From Pseudomonas viridiflava (GTDB lineage Bacteria; Pseudomonadota; Gammaproteobacteria; Pseudomonadales; Pseudomonadaceae), in NCBI RefSeq assembly GCF_900591205.1, contig NZ_UUPU01000062.1:1-64000 (forward strand): a stretch of 64,000 bases of DNA, given 5' to 3'. A program made the translations under genes and the position numbers. The notes below the pieces were generated by a model. It was not told where the DNA came from. It did no database searches and worked only from the letters and a program-made list of their open reading frames with translations. This document shows positions 24,549 through 33,593 of the stretch, piece after piece. Within the stretch, counting starts at the first letter, position 1, and the number at the start of each line of letters is the position of its first letter.

Positions 24549-25322
24549 ATGAAACGACTCGAAGGTAAAAGCGCGCTGATCACCGGATCGGCGCGCGGTA
24601 TCGGCCGCGCCTTTGCCCAGGCTTACATCGCCGAGGGCGCCACCGTCGCCATTGCCGATATCAACCTGCAACGCGCCCAAGCCACCGCCACCGAACTGGG
24701 CCCCCGGGCCTACGCCGTGGCGATGGACGTCACCGAACAAGCCTCCATCGACGCCGCAATTGCCGCCGTGGTGGCGCAGGCCGGCAAGCTGGATATCCTG
24801 ATCAATAATGCCGCGCTGTTCGACCTCGCGCCCATCGTCGATATCACCCGCGACAGCTTTGATCGGCTGTTCTCGATCAACGTCGCCGGCACGCTGTTTA
24901 CTCTGCAGGCGGCGGCGCGGCAGATGATCAGCCAGGGCCACGGTGGCAAGATCATCAACATGGCCAGCCAGGCCGGACGACGCGGCGAGCCGCTGGTGGC
25001 GGTCTACTGCGCGACCAAGGCGGCGGTGATCAGCCTCACGCAATCGGCGGGGCTGAACCTGATCAAGCAAGGCATCAACGTCAACGCCATCGCCCCGGGC
25101 GTGGTGGATGGCGAGCATTGGGATGGGGTGGATGCGTTGTTTGCCCGCCATGAAGGGCTGGCGCCGGGGGAGAAGAAAAAGCGGGTAGGGGATGAAGTGC
25201 CGTTTGGACGGATGGGTACGGCGCAGGATTTGACCGGGATGGCGATCTTTCTGGCGTCGAAGGAGGCTGACTATGTAGTAGCGCAGACCTACAACGTCGA
25301 CGGCGGTAACTGGATGAACTGA
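24549..25322 (+). CDS. Sorbitol (L-iditol) 2-dehydrogenase-type short-chain dehydrogenase
   Basis: A 257-residue classical SDR. The NAD-binding TGSARGIG, the NNAA motif, catalytic Ser in NMASQAGR and YxxxK (YCATK) are all present; DI after the second strand favours NAD+ over NADP+. It resembles SmoS/PolS-type dehydrogenases that oxidise sorbitol to fructose or galactitol to tagatose. It is the last gene of the shortened mannitol locus, and mtlD, the kinases and the transporter are missing here. Confidence 0.82.
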   Translation: MKRLEGKSALITGSARGIGRAFAQAYIAEGATVAIADINLQRAQATATELGPRAYAVAMDVTEQASIDAAIAAVVAQAGKLDILINNAALFDLAPIVDITRDSFDRLFSINVAGTLFTLQAAARQMISQGHGGKIINMASQAGRRGEPLVAVYCATKAAVISLTQSAGLNLIKQGINVNAIAPGVVDGEHWDGVDALFARHEGLAPGEKKKRVGDEVPFGRMGTAQDLTGMAIFLASKEADYVVAQTYNVDGGNWMN

Positions 25323-25343
25323 AGCCAATCAGACAGCTCCAAA

Positions 25344-25433
25344 TGTGGGAGCCGGCTTGCCTGCGATAGCGGTCTGTCAGTGGGTACTTTGCCGTCTGGC
25401 CCGCCGCTATCGCAGGCAAGCCTGCTCCCACAG
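25344..25433. repeat. REP pair (GCTTGCCTGCGATAGC type)
   Basis: A head-to-head REP pair with arms TGTGGGAGCCGGCTTGCCTG and AGGCAAGCCTGCTCCCACAG, in the gap between the convergent polyol dehydrogenase and nrtR genes. It is the same subfamily as the copy at 2612-2703. Confidence 0.85.
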
Positions 25434-25461
25434 TTGAACTTCCTTGTTCTTTAGATCAAGG

Positions 25462-26154
25462 CTACTCGGCAAAACTGCGATCAAAGAAGTAAATCTCCCC
25501 AGGCTTCAGGTTCTGCACCGTCGCCTGGGGCCTGCCGCCTTCACCCTGCTTTTTGCGCCCCGTCTCGCGCAAATACCCCGCCTCGGTGAGCTTCAACAGA
25601 CGCTGGCGAATACTGGTCTTGAGCACCGGCCGCTCCAGCACCAGGGAAAAGATCGTGGTCGCCTCCGGCGCACTGAACTCATTGCCCAGAAACATCAGCG
25701 GCAAGTTGCTGTACAGCGACTTGGAAAACAGCCGCTCTTGTACCGCTGCCACGATCAGGTTGTGATCGAACGGCAACCGGGTACTGCCGTCTGCCACCGC
25801 CTTGAGCGAAAACCAGCGCTGATGCTCACCCAGGCGCACCTCATCCGCGACGAGCGCCAGGTAGTACGTGGACGACGACCAGCAGCGCGGGTCGCGAAAC
25901 GCATCACCCACCGTGCCTACTTGCTCGCTCCAGGCCAGGTCCAGACCGACCTTGTCACTGGCGCGCAGGCGTTCCACGGCATCCTTGAGGCTCAGATCTT
26001 GCACGCCGCCATTCACCACCACGCCCGGCAGCGCCCAATGCCCGGCGAATGGCTCGGCTTCGCGTTGGTTCAGCAGTAGCTTCAGTTCCCCGGACGTGCG
26101 GCAGTAAAACACTACGCACAGGTCGACGGTATGGAGGTAGGGGCTAAGGGGCAT
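25462..26154 (-). CDS. nrtR: NrtR, Nudix-family repressor of NAD biosynthesis
   Basis: A 230-residue protein. The N-terminal half is a Nudix fold whose catalytic box is degenerate (HWALPGVVVNGG followed by LKDAVERL, lacking the REUXEE glutamates), as in NrtR regulators that sense ADP-ribose or related NAD metabolites. The C-terminal half is a winged HTH (KTSIRQRLLKLTEAGYLRETGR). AAGGA precedes the ATG at 26154, excluding ten upstream codons. It is divergent from pncA-pncB-nadE, with a clear NrtR palindrome between them. Confidence 0.88.
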   Translation of the reverse strand: MPLSPYLHTVDLCVVFYCRTSGELKLLLNQREAEPFAGHWALPGVVVNGGVQDLSLKDAVERLRASDKVGLDLAWSEQVGTVGDAFRDPRCWSSSTYYLALVADEVRLGEHQRWFSLKAVADGSTRLPFDHNLIVAAVQERLFSKSLYSNLPLMFLGNEFSAPEATTIFSLVLERPVLKTSIRQRLLKLTEAGYLRETGRKKQGEGGRPQATVQNLKPGEIYFFDRSFAE

Positions 26155-26253
26155 GTGACGTCCTTCTGAGCAGCGGTGGGGCACAGTCTAACGGATCAAA
26201 CAGATATGTCATGTACCGGGTTCAGGATAGATAGGAAAATGTTTCTTGCAATG

Positions 26254-26274
26254 AAAGTACATGACGTGTACTTT
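26254..26274. promoter_or_regulatory. NrtR operator
   Basis: AAAGTACA-TGACG-TGTACTTT, two perfect 8-nt arms around a five-base centre, 26 bp before pncA. Its GTACA/TGTAC core matches the known NrtR box of proteobacteria. A related half site, GTCATGTAC, occurs near 26208 towards nrtR and may allow autoregulation. Confidence 0.8.
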
Positions 26275-26300
26275 TGTTTCCAGGCCACAGGAGACCCGCC

Positions 26301-26948
26301 ATGACCCTCGCGAACACCGCTATTGCTTCATTCGACGTCGATGCCCAGAAGAGCTTCACGCCGCTGTGCCCCAATGAGTTGCCGGTGGTCGGCGGTGAGC
26401 AGATTGGTGCCGAACTCAACTATATGGCCAGCCTCGCCGGCCATCGCGTCGGCAGCAAGGACGCGCACACCCCGCATGCACCCTGGGTGGTTACGCAGCA
26501 CAGCGACATGCTGCGACCCACCGGCCTGGCCCACGCCGACGTCACGTGGGTCAGCCACTGCGTGCCGGGCACCGAGGGCTTTACCTTGCTCGACGAACTG
26601 CCCACACCTTATGACTACGACTACTTCATCTGGAAAGGCGTCGAGCCCGACCTGCACCCCTACGGTGCCTGCTACCACGACCTGCACGACAAACTGTCCA
26701 CCGGCGTGATCGAGTACCTCAAGGCTCAGGGCGTGAGCCGCGTGATCGTCGGTGGCCTGGCCCTGGACTACTGCGTCAAGACCACCGCCTTGCAACTGCT
26801 CAAAGCCGGCCTGGAGGTGGTCCTGCACCTGCCGGCGTGCCGTGGCATCAGCGAGGAAGGCGGCGTGCAGGCCGTCAACGAATTGCTCAAGGCCGGTGCC
26901 GGCATCAGCCGCACCCGCGAAGAACTGGCCGCGATGGCCACGCGTTAA
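26301..26948 (+). CDS. pncA: Nicotinamidase PncA
   Basis: A 215-residue isochorismatase-fold amidohydrolase that converts nicotinamide to nicotinate in NAD salvage. The catalytic triad is visible: Asp in FDVDAQKSF, Lys in FIWKGVEPD and Cys in ALDYCVKTTA; metal-binding residues lie in SKDAHTPHAPW. The ATG at 26301 follows AGGAG at a normal distance, whereas nine codons upstream would overlap the NrtR site. First gene of the NAD operon. Confidence 0.92.
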   Translation: MTLANTAIASFDVDAQKSFTPLCPNELPVVGGEQIGAELNYMASLAGHRVGSKDAHTPHAPWVVTQHSDMLRPTGLAHADVTWVSHCVPGTEGFTLLDELPTPYDYDYFIWKGVEPDLHPYGACYHDLHDKLSTGVIEYLKAQGVSRVIVGGLALDYCVKTTALQLLKAGLEVVLHLPACRGISEEGGVQAVNELLKAGAGISRTREELAAMATR

Positions 26949-26959
26949 GGAGACACACC

Positions 26960-28207
26960 ATGGAAAGTGCCTACGACTACGAATCCCCGGTGATCCAGGG
27001 CTTGCTCGACACCGACTACTACACCTTCACCATGATGCAGGCGGTGCTGCACCAGCACCCGAACGTCGATGTGGAATACAACTTCATCGTCCGCTCCAAG
27101 GAAAAACTCGCGCACCTGATCCCCGAGTTGCGCACCGAGCTTGAGAAAATGGCCGGCCTGCAGATGCGTGAAGGCGAGTTGCGCTTTTTGTTCAACCCCC
27201 GTTTTCGCGAATACCTGACCCCGGATTACGAGCGCTTTCTCGGCCTGTTCCGCTTCAACCTGCGCTATATCCATGTCAGCGAAGTCGACGGCCAGTTGCA
27301 CATCCGCGTGGTCGGCCCGATGTTGCACTGCATCATGTTCGAGCAGCCGGTACTGGCGCTGGTCAGCGAGTTGCGCAACCGCGACAAATACCCCGACGTG
27401 ACCCTGGAAGACGTCACCCGCAAGCTCTACCAGAAGTTCGACTGGCTGCAAAAAAACCTCAGCTGCGATGAACTGGCCGACCTGCGCGTTTCGGACTTTT
27501 CCACGCGCCGGCGCTTGTCATTCAAGGCCCAGCGCGAAGTGGTGGACATCATGCGCCGCGACTTCCCGGGCCAGTTTGTCGGCACCAGCAATGCACACCT
27601 GGCCTATGAGTTCGACCTGCCGCTGATCGGCACCATGGCCCACCAATGGCTGATGGTGCACCAGCAACTGGGCCGCCTGCGCGAAAGCCAGAACGCCGCC
27701 CTGGAAAACTGGGTGCGTGAGTACCGTGGCCGCCTGGGCATTGCGCTGACCGACTGCATCAGTACCGACTTTTTCCTCAAGGACTTCGACCTCTACTTCG
27801 CCAAGCTCTACGACGGCCTGCGCCAGGACTCCGGTGACCCCATCGTCTGGGCCGACAAGGTGTTGGCCCGCTACAAGCAGTTGGGTATCGACCCGATGAC
27901 CAAGGACCTGATGTTCTCCGACGGCCTGAACTTCGAAAAATGCCTGCCGATCCTGCGGCACGTGCGCGGCAAGGCCAAGTTCGGCTTCGGCATGGGCACC
28001 AGCCTAGCCTGTGATGTGGAGGGGGTGGAGCCGCTGAGCATCGTGATGAAACTGGTGCGGGTGCACGGCGAGCCGGTGGTGAAGTTCTCGGATGACCCGG
28101 TGAAGAACGTCTGCGAAGACGCCTCGTTTTTGCAGTATGCGGCGCAGGTATTTGCTGTGGGAGGGGGCTTGCTCCCACAAATCAATGTCGGCAACAAAGA
28201 GGTGTGA
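26960..28207 (+). CDS. pncB: Nicotinate phosphoribosyltransferase PncB with REP-encoded C-terminus
   Basis: A 415-residue enzyme joining nicotinate and PRPP to give nicotinate mononucleotide. Family landmarks are [47 protein letters not shown] (the autophosphorylated His) and [14 protein letters not shown] precedes the ATG at 26960. The last 15 or so residues ([17 protein letters not shown]) are encoded across a REP hairpin, GTGGGAGGGGGC..GCTCCCAC, so the reading frame appears to have been extended by REP insertion beyond the normal end after the LQYAAQVF segment. Translation then runs directly into nadE. Confidence 0.92.
   Translation: MESAYDYESPVIQGLLDTDYYTFTMMQAVLHQHPNVDVEYNFIVRSKEKLAHLIPELRTELEKMAGLQMREGELRFLFNPRFREYLTPDYERFLGLFRFNLRYIHVSEVDGQLHIRVVGPMLHCIMFEQPVLALVSELRNRDKYPDVTLEDVTRKLYQKFDWLQKNLSCDELADLRVSDFSTRRRLSFKAQREVVDIMRRDFPGQFVGTSNAHLAYEFDLPLIGTMAHQWLMVHQQLGRLRESQNAALENWVREYRGRLGIALTDCISTDFFLKDFDLYFAKLYDGLRQDSGDPIVWADKVLARYKQLGIDPMTKDLMFSDGLNFEKCLPILRHVRGKAKFGFGMGTSLACDVEGVEPLSIVMKLVRVHGEPVVKFSDDPVKNVCEDASFLQYAAQVFAVGGGLLPQINVGNKEV
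28157..28178. repeat. REP unit inside the 3' end of pncB
   Basis: A single REP palindrome, GTGGGAGGGG..TTG..CTCCCAC, lies within the open frame of pncB, 30 bp before its stop codon. REP elements are normally intergenic, so this copy has become coding. Confidence 0.8.
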
Positions 28208-28208
28208 T

Positions 28209-29024
28209 ATGCAAACTCAAGATCGTATCGCGCAGGAACTGAATATCAATCGGCGGCTGGTCAAGGGCGGTGAAGCCAGGGAAATCCAACGGCGCATCGA
28301 CTTCATCAAAACCACCTTGCACAGCGCCGGCTGCAAGGCGCTGGTGCTGGGCATCAGCGGTGGCGTGGACTCCTTGACGGCGGGCCGTCTATGCCAACTG
28401 GCGGTGGAGCAACTGCGTAGCGAAGGCTATGCCGCACGCTTTGTCGCCATGCGCCTGCCCTATAACACCCAGGCCGACGAGAGTGACGCCCAGGCATCCC
28501 TCGGCTTCATCACCCCGGACCACATCGACACCCTGAATATCGCCGCCAGCGTCGACGGCCTGATGGCCAGCCTCACCGCCACCGAGGCCAGCGCCGCCCA
28601 CGTGGATTTCATCAAGGGTAACGTCAAGGCCCGCACACGGATGATCGCCCAGTACGCCGTGGCCAACCTGCACCACGGCTTGGTGGTGGGCACCGACCAC
28701 GGCGCCGAAGCGTTGATGGGCTTCTTCACCAAATTCGGTGATGGTGCCTGCGACCTGGCACCGCTGTCGGGGCTGACCAAGACCCAGGTGAGGCTGCTCG
28801 CAAGTGCTCTCGGCGCCCCGGAACACCTGGTAAGCAAGCCACCCACCGCCGACCTGGAAGAGCTGGCGCCGGGCAAGCTGGACGAGCACGCCTACGCGTG
28901 CACGTACGAAGAGATCGACGCCTACCTGATGGGCAAGCCAGTGAGTGAGCGGGTCAGGGCGATTGTTGAGGGGGCGTACGGCAAGACAGCGCACAAACGT
29001 GCGCTGCCGATTGTGCCTGTTTGA
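28209..29024 (+). CDS. nadE: NH3-dependent NAD+ synthetase NadE
   Basis: A 271-residue enzyme that amidates nicotinate adenine dinucleotide to NAD+. The PP-loop [14 protein letters not shown], the [10 protein letters not shown] segment, the [16 protein letters not shown] helix and [19 protein letters not shown] are diagnostic. It lacks a glutaminase domain, so it uses free ammonia. It begins one base after the pncB stop codon. Its own stop directly abuts the stop of the convergent ABC binding-protein gene. Confidence 0.93.
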   Translation: MQTQDRIAQELNINRRLVKGGEAREIQRRIDFIKTTLHSAGCKALVLGISGGVDSLTAGRLCQLAVEQLRSEGYAARFVAMRLPYNTQADESDAQASLGFITPDHIDTLNIAASVDGLMASLTATEASAAHVDFIKGNVKARTRMIAQYAVANLHHGLVVGTDHGAEALMGFFTKFGDGACDLAPLSGLTKTQVRLLASALGAPEHLVSKPPTADLEELAPGKLDEHAYACTYEEIDAYLMGKPVSERVRAIVEGAYGKTAHKRALPIVPV

Positions 29025-30056
29025 TCAACGCTCGATCGACCGGCTCCACCGCGCATTCCACTCCGGGCGCGCCTGGTTGACCTGGTCCCAATCAATCGAA
29101 ATCGCCGTCTGCAGGTAGCCCTGCATGGCCTCCACCCGCGCACGGGTTTTGTCGGTGGTGGGGGTGGTCGGGTTCGACGGGATCTGGTCACCGTCTTCCA
29201 GCGCCGGTGCCTGGGCCTCGGCGGTCAGCAAAAACGCTGCGAGCTTCTGCGCCAGCTCCGGCTGGTCGTTGCGGGCGATCACGCATTCGGCCACGTTCAG
29301 CACCACCGCGCCCTCCTTGGGTTGCGCGTACTCCATGGGTACGCCAAGCAGTTTTTGCGTGGCGACCTGGGTCGGGGTCAGGGGGAAGATCGCGGCTTCG
29401 TCGGTTTGCACCATCTCGGAGATTTTCGCCGAGCTGGCGATGTATTCCAGCACATTGGGGCCGACGGTTTTTGGCCAGGCTTTGAAGCCGGGTTCCACAT
29501 TGGTTTCATCGCCGCCCTGCAGGCGGTTGAACATCAAAAAGCCGTGCAGGCCGAAGGTAGAGGAGGCCAGGGACTGGAACACCACTTTGTCCTTGAAACG
29601 CGGGTCGGCCAGGTCCATCCACGAGGTCGGCGCGGCCCAGCCTTCTTCCTTGAACATCTTGGCGTTGTAGCCCAGGCCGGTAACACCCAAGGTCACCGCC
29701 ACTGCCTCATCCTTGATTCTGGCCTTGGCGGGGATCTGTTCCAGGGGCGGGCTCGGTGCGAGTTTGTCGCACAGGCCCATGGAGATGGCGCGGTACATGA
29801 TGCCGTCGTCGAGGAACATCACATGCATCTGCGGGTTGTCTTTGTTGGCCTGGACCTTGGCGAGAATGTCCGACGAGGTGCCGGGTACGATCACCACCTT
29901 GACGTTATTGGCCTTCTCGAAGGCGGGTAGCACCTTGTCGGCGTACACCCGTTCCATGGTGCCGCCGTTCATGCCCAGGTACAGCGTGGGCGCGGCGTGC
30001 GCCGTAGAGGCGAGCAGGGCGAGGGACAAGCAGGACAGCGCAATACGTGGGTTCAT
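29025..30056 (-). CDS. PotD/PotF-like ABC transporter substrate-binding protein
   Basis: A 343-residue periplasmic protein with a signal peptide ending AHAA. LYLGMNGGTMERVYADKVLPAFEKANNVKV, DDGIMYRAISMGLCDKL and VTGLGYNAKMFKEEGW are typical of the iron/polyamine-like binding-protein class that partners PotABC-type importers. It is the last gene of a seven-gene unit, downstream of oxidoreductase subunits, 14 bp after the FAD enzyme. The ligand is probably an amine, amino-acid derivative or opine; polyamine specificity is not demonstrable. Confidence 0.8.
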   Translation of the reverse strand: MNPRIALSCLSLALLASTAHAAPTLYLGMNGGTMERVYADKVLPAFEKANNVKVVIVPGTSSDILAKVQANKDNPQMHVMFLDDGIMYRAISMGLCDKLAPSPPLEQIPAKARIKDEAVAVTLGVTGLGYNAKMFKEEGWAAPTSWMDLADPRFKDKVVFQSLASSTFGLHGFLMFNRLQGGDETNVEPGFKAWPKTVGPNVLEYIASSAKISEMVQTDEAAIFPLTPTQVATQKLLGVPMEYAQPKEGAVVLNVAECVIARNDQPELAQKLAAFLLTAEAQAPALEDGDQIPSNPTTPTTDKTRARVEAMQGYLQTAISIDWDQVNQARPEWNARWSRSIER

Positions 30057-30070
30057 GGATGTTTTTCCTC

Positions 30071-31168
30071 TCAGGCTTGGAAACGACGGATGGAAAACGC
30101 TTCGATGGGTTGGCGGCTGGCGCCTTCGCAGACCATCTCTGCCAGGGCCTCACCGACTGCTGGACCGAGCTGGAACCCGGCGCCGGCAAAGCCGAAACCG
30201 TGGAGCAGGCCAGGTTGGGTGCTGCTGGGGCCGATCACCGGTTCATGATCGGGTAGATAACCTTCGGTGCCGCTCCAGGTGCGAATCGCCTGGGCGCCCT
30301 TGAGAAACGGGTACAACTCGCCTGCATTGCGCAGAATCTCCAACACCGCCACCTGGCCCGGGCGCGCCGTCAGCGGGCCAAGGGCAAACCCGCGACCGCC
30401 GCCGAGGATGCAATTGCCCCGGGCCACCTGCCGGGCATAGATCCCGCCGCCTTCGACGCCGGTGCTCACGTTCATCACTCGCGGCAGCGGCTCGGTGACC
30501 AGCATCGCCGGGTGCGCCGAGGTGATCGGCACCGGTTCGCCAAACTGCGCGGCAACGTTGCCGGCCCAGGCACCGGCACAGTTGAGTAACCACGGCGCTT
30601 GCAGGTGCAGGCCGTTGGCGCAGTGCACCTGGAAATCGCACCCGTCATGTTCGATGCGAATCACCTCAGCCTGCTCGTACACCGACGCTCCCAGGCGCTG
30701 CGCGGCGCGGGCGAAGGCGGGTGACACCAGGCGCGGGTTGGCATGCCCGTCTTCAGGGCATAGCGAGGCTCCCACGGCGATATCACCAACCCAAGGGAAG
30801 CGTGCACGCAGCTCGGCGTAGTCGAGCAACTGCAAGCCCAGGCCGAAGCCGCGGGTGTGTTCGGCATACGCCTGTAACGCGGCGAAATCCGCAGGGCTGC
30901 GCGCCAGTTTCAGATGCCCGGAGCGCACATATTCGCCGTCGATGCCGATCAAACCCGGCAAGTCGGCCCACAGTCGATGAGCCCTCTGCGACAACGGCAA
31001 CTGATGCAACGGCCGACCCTGGCGCCGTACGCCGCCGTAGTTCACCCCGCTGGAATGCGAGCCAAAAAAGTCCCGCTCCACCAAAGCCACGCGCTGACCT
31101 TTGTGCGCGAGCATCAAGGCCGCCGACGCGCCGACAATCCCACCGCCCAGTACAATGACGTCGATCAT
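30071..31168 (-). CDS. FAD-dependent amine/D-amino acid oxidoreductase (DAO family, HcnC/OoxB-like subunit)
   Basis: A 365-residue flavoprotein. The N-terminal dinucleotide-binding motif VIVLGGGIVGASAALMLAHKG and the C-terminal GFGFAGAGFQLGPAVGEALA mark the DAO family (PF01266). HSSGVNYGGVRRQGR is a substrate-side loop seen in the subunit of multimeric oxidases such as HcnC of cyanide synthase and OoxB of octopine oxidase. Its start overlaps the stop of the next subunit by four bases, so the three enzyme genes are translationally coupled. Likely an amine-oxidising catalytic subunit; substrate unknown. Confidence 0.82.
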   Translation of the reverse strand: MIDVIVLGGGIVGASAALMLAHKGQRVALVERDFFGSHSSGVNYGGVRRQGRPLHQLPLSQRAHRLWADLPGLIGIDGEYVRSGHLKLARSPADFAALQAYAEHTRGFGLGLQLLDYAELRARFPWVGDIAVGASLCPEDGHANPRLVSPAFARAAQRLGASVYEQAEVIRIEHDGCDFQVHCANGLHLQAPWLLNCAGAWAGNVAAQFGEPVPITSAHPAMLVTEPLPRVMNVSTGVEGGGIYARQVARGNCILGGGRGFALGPLTARPGQVAVLEILRNAGELYPFLKGAQAIRTWSGTEGYLPDHEPVIGPSSTQPGLLHGFGFAGAGFQLGPAVGEALAEMVCEGASRQPIEAFSIRRFQA

Positions 31169-32508
31169 GGCTGCAGCTCCACGCCAAACGGCAGCGGCTT
31201 GATGGGTGCCTGGCCGCGCAGGCGGCCCACGCTTTCAACCCCGCGCCCACTGCGTTCGGCCACAATCTCTGCGGCCGCCAGCCCGCACATGCGGCCCTGG
31301 CAGCGCCCCATGCCGACGCGGCAATGGGCTTTGACCCGATTGATTTCCCAGTGGCCTTCATCCACCACCGTGCGGATATCACCGGCACTGACTTCTTCGC
31401 AGCGACACACTATCAACCCATCCGGTGCCTGCGCTGCCCACTGTTCGGGAAAGGGGAAGGCTGTTTCCAGGCCCTGGCGAAAGCGCTGGATGCCTGCCAG
31501 TTGTTGCTCAAGCGCCGGTGGGCGACGAGGGTCGATGGCAATGCCTGAATCTTCCAACACCGCCAACGCGGCACGTTCGCCGGCCATCTGAGCGGCATCG
31601 GCGCCCATGATCCCGGCCCCGTCGCCCGCCAGGTACACCCCATTCACGCTGCTGCGCCCGGCCGTGTCACGTTGCGGCAACCAGGCACGGTTCAAGGGGT
31701 TCCAGGCAAACTCGCAGCCGAGCAAATCCGCCAGTTGCGTCTCGCTGCGCAAGGCGTGAGCGAAGGCCACGGCGTCGCATTCAAGTGTTTGTTTGCCCCA
31801 GCGAATCCCACTCACGCGTTGCTCGCCGTCAATCTGTTGGAGGGTTACGCCCTGATGCACGGGCACGCCATGGGCGGTCAGCCAGGCGCGGTAATACAAG
31901 CCCTTGGCCAAGGTCGCCGGCTGTCCAAGCAGCGCCGGCAATGCGCGGCACTGCGCGCTGAACGGCGCACTGTCGAGCACCGCCACCACCTTGGCCCCGG
32001 CCTTGGCGTATTGGTAAGCCACCAGATACAGCAATGGCCCGCTGCCGCAAAACGCCACCCGCTCGCCGATTGCGCAACCCTGATACTTCAAGGCGATTTG
32101 CGCCGCGCCCAGGCTGTAGACCCCGGGCAGGGTCCAGCCGGGCACCGGCAGGATACGGTCGGTGGCGCCGGTGGCCACGATCAGTCGGGAGTACTCGACG
32201 CTTTCGGCGCGGCCATTGTTGAGCATATCCAGGCGAGCGTCCTCGGCATTCCATACCAGGGTTTGCGGTCGGTAGTCGATCAAGGGCGCCAGCTCATCCA
32301 TTGTTCGGTGCACAGCTTCAGCCTTGCCCGCTTCAAAACCGTAAAGCTGCTCTGCCGAGCGCTGGAAATTCGCCGGTTGGCGCCGGTAAATCTGCCCGCC
32401 ACCACGCAGGCTTTCATCCACCAGGCAGGCTTTGATGCTGTGGTCGAGCAGGGTGCGTGCCGCGCTGATGCCCGCCGGGCCAGCGCCTACAATCACGATC
32501 GGTTTCAT
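31165..32508 (-). CDS. FAD/NAD(P)-binding subunit with BFD-like [2Fe-2S] domain (HcnB/OoxA-like)
   Basis: A 447-residue protein starting MKPIVIVGAGPAGISAARTLL, a pyridine nucleotide-disulphide-type FAD domain with a second GAG/GSGP nucleotide site in the middle (AFCGSGPLLYLVAYQ). The C-terminus has VCRCEEVSAGDIR and later CRVGMGRCQGRMCG, the four-cysteine BFD-like iron-sulphur site of HcnB and OoxA/NoxA. The start at 32508 drops 35 non-homologous upstream codons and overlaps the previous gene by four bases. It should relay electrons between the FAD subunit and the small [2Fe-2S] subunit. Confidence 0.85.
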   Translation of the reverse strand: MKPIVIVGAGPAGISAARTLLDHSIKACLVDESLRGGGQIYRRQPANFQRSAEQLYGFEAGKAEAVHRTMDELAPLIDYRPQTLVWNAEDARLDMLNNGRAESVEYSRLIVATGATDRILPVPGWTLPGVYSLGAAQIALKYQGCAIGERVAFCGSGPLLYLVAYQYAKAGAKVVAVLDSAPFSAQCRALPALLGQPATLAKGLYYRAWLTAHGVPVHQGVTLQQIDGEQRVSGIRWGKQTLECDAVAFAHALRSETQLADLLGCEFAWNPLNRAWLPQRDTAGRSSVNGVYLAGDGAGIMGADAAQMAGERAALAVLEDSGIAIDPRRPPALEQQLAGIQRFRQGLETAFPFPEQWAAQAPDGLIVCRCEEVSAGDIRTVVDEGHWEINRVKAHCRVGMGRCQGRMCGLAAAEIVAERSGRGVESVGRLRGQAPIKPLPFGVELQP

Positions 32509-32795
32509 GACTGGCGCCCCGGATCGCGGCTGATTGCCTGGCCTTCTTCCAGCAGCGTCGAACAGGCGCGCACGCGGCGCCCATCGGCCAGCCGTACCCA
32601 GCAATCCTGGCACGCGCCCATCAGGCAGAAACCGGCGCGGCGCTCGGCGCTGAAGTCGCTGCCGCGCAGGTGGTCTGCGCAGGTCAGCACGGCGGTCAAC
32701 AGAGTGTCGCCGAGCAAGCCGGTGGCCGGTTGCCCGTCCAGGGTGAAGGCCAGGACAGGGCGCCGGGTTTCGGCCAATCGCTTGAACAAGGCCAT
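32505..32795 (-). CDS. Small (2Fe-2S)-binding subunit (HcnA-like)
   Basis: A 96-residue ferredoxin-like protein. RAGFCLMGACQDCWV and a later RACST supply the four cysteines of a plant-type [2Fe-2S] cluster, as in HcnA of hydrogen cyanide synthase and the small subunits of opine and hydroxyproline dehydrogenases. The ATG at 32795 overlaps the upstream permease stop (TGATG). With the next two genes it forms a three-subunit flavo-iron-sulphur oxidoreductase, encoded inside an ABC transporter operon. Confidence 0.85.
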   Translation of the reverse strand: MALFKRLAETRRPVLAFTLDGQPATGLLGDTLLTAVLTCADHLRGSDFSAERRAGFCLMGACQDCWVRLADGRRVRACSTLLEEGQAISRDPGRQS

Positions 32796-33589
32796 CAATG
32801 TTTCCCCACCAGCACGCGGTCCAGGCCGTAGACCCGGTCGAGCAGAATCATGGTTGCCGCCGTCAGTGCAATCACCAGCGCTGACACCGCCGCCATCATC
32901 GGGTCGATGGATTCGGTGGCGTACACGTACATGCGCACCGGCAGGGTTTGCGTGGCCGGCGAGCTGACGAAGATCGACAGCGTTACCTCATCGAAACTGT
33001 TGATAAATGCCAGCAGCCAGCCGCTGGCGACACCGGGCAGAATCATCGGCAGGGTAATTTGCCGAAACAGCGTGAAGCGCCCGGCACCCAGCGATTGAGC
33101 TGCCTGCTCCGCGCTGCGATCCATTCCGATGGCTGCCGCCAGCACCAGGCGCAACACATAGGGCGTAATGATCACCACGTGCGCCAGCATCAACCAGGTG
33201 AAGCTGCCATTCACGCCCATCAACGCAAACAACCTCAGCATCGCCACCCCCAGCACCAGGTGCGGGATGATGATCGGCGACAAGAACAACGCGCTGAAAA
33301 AATTTCGCCCAGGGAACGGATAGCGGCTGATCGCCAGGGCCGCCGGCACCGCGATCAGCGTGGCCAGGGTCGCGGCGGTAAAGGCCAGGATCAGGCTGTT
33401 ATAGAACGCCTGGATAAAGTCGGCACGCTCAAACACCGCACGAAACCAGCGCAGTGAGAAGCCCGATGTGGGCAGGCTCAAGGTGTTTTCCGGGGTAAAG
33501 GCCACCAGGCATACCACCACCAGCGGCGCCATCATGAACAGCACCACCAAACCGTGAAAACCGAGGGCCAAAGGACCGTTTCTGGACAT
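32795..33589 (-). CDS. PotC-like ABC transporter permease
   Basis: A 264-residue inner-membrane permease with six hydrophobic segments and the EAA-type loop EQAAQSLGAGRFTLFRQITLPMILPG that docks the ATPase. FSLRWFRAVFERADFIQAFYNSLILA is typical of PotC/PotI components. It is four bases after the companion permease gene and overlaps the [2Fe-2S] subunit gene by one base. Confidence 0.85.
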   Translation of the reverse strand: MSRNGPLALGFHGLVVLFMMAPLVVVCLVAFTPENTLSLPTSGFSLRWFRAVFERADFIQAFYNSLILAFTAATLATLIAVPAALAISRYPFPGRNFFSALFLSPIIIPHLVLGVAMLRLFALMGVNGSFTWLMLAHVVIITPYVLRLVLAAAIGMDRSAEQAAQSLGAGRFTLFRQITLPMILPGVASGWLLAFINSFDEVTLSIFVSSPATQTLPVRMYVYATESIDPMMAAVSALVIALTAATMILLDRVYGLDRVLVGKH

Positions 33590-33593
33590 GCGC

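Noticed and set aside
29025-32795. Calling the three-subunit oxidoreductase hydrogen cyanide synthase hcnABC
   Set aside because: Subunit types match, but co-location with an ABC importer and IclR regulator fits an opine or amine catabolic oxidase, and the third subunit is shorter than HcnC.
31672-32967. 431-codon open frame on the + strand
   Set aside because: Antisense to the FAD/BFD subunit and neighbouring overlapping genes, which have clear motifs and coupled starts.
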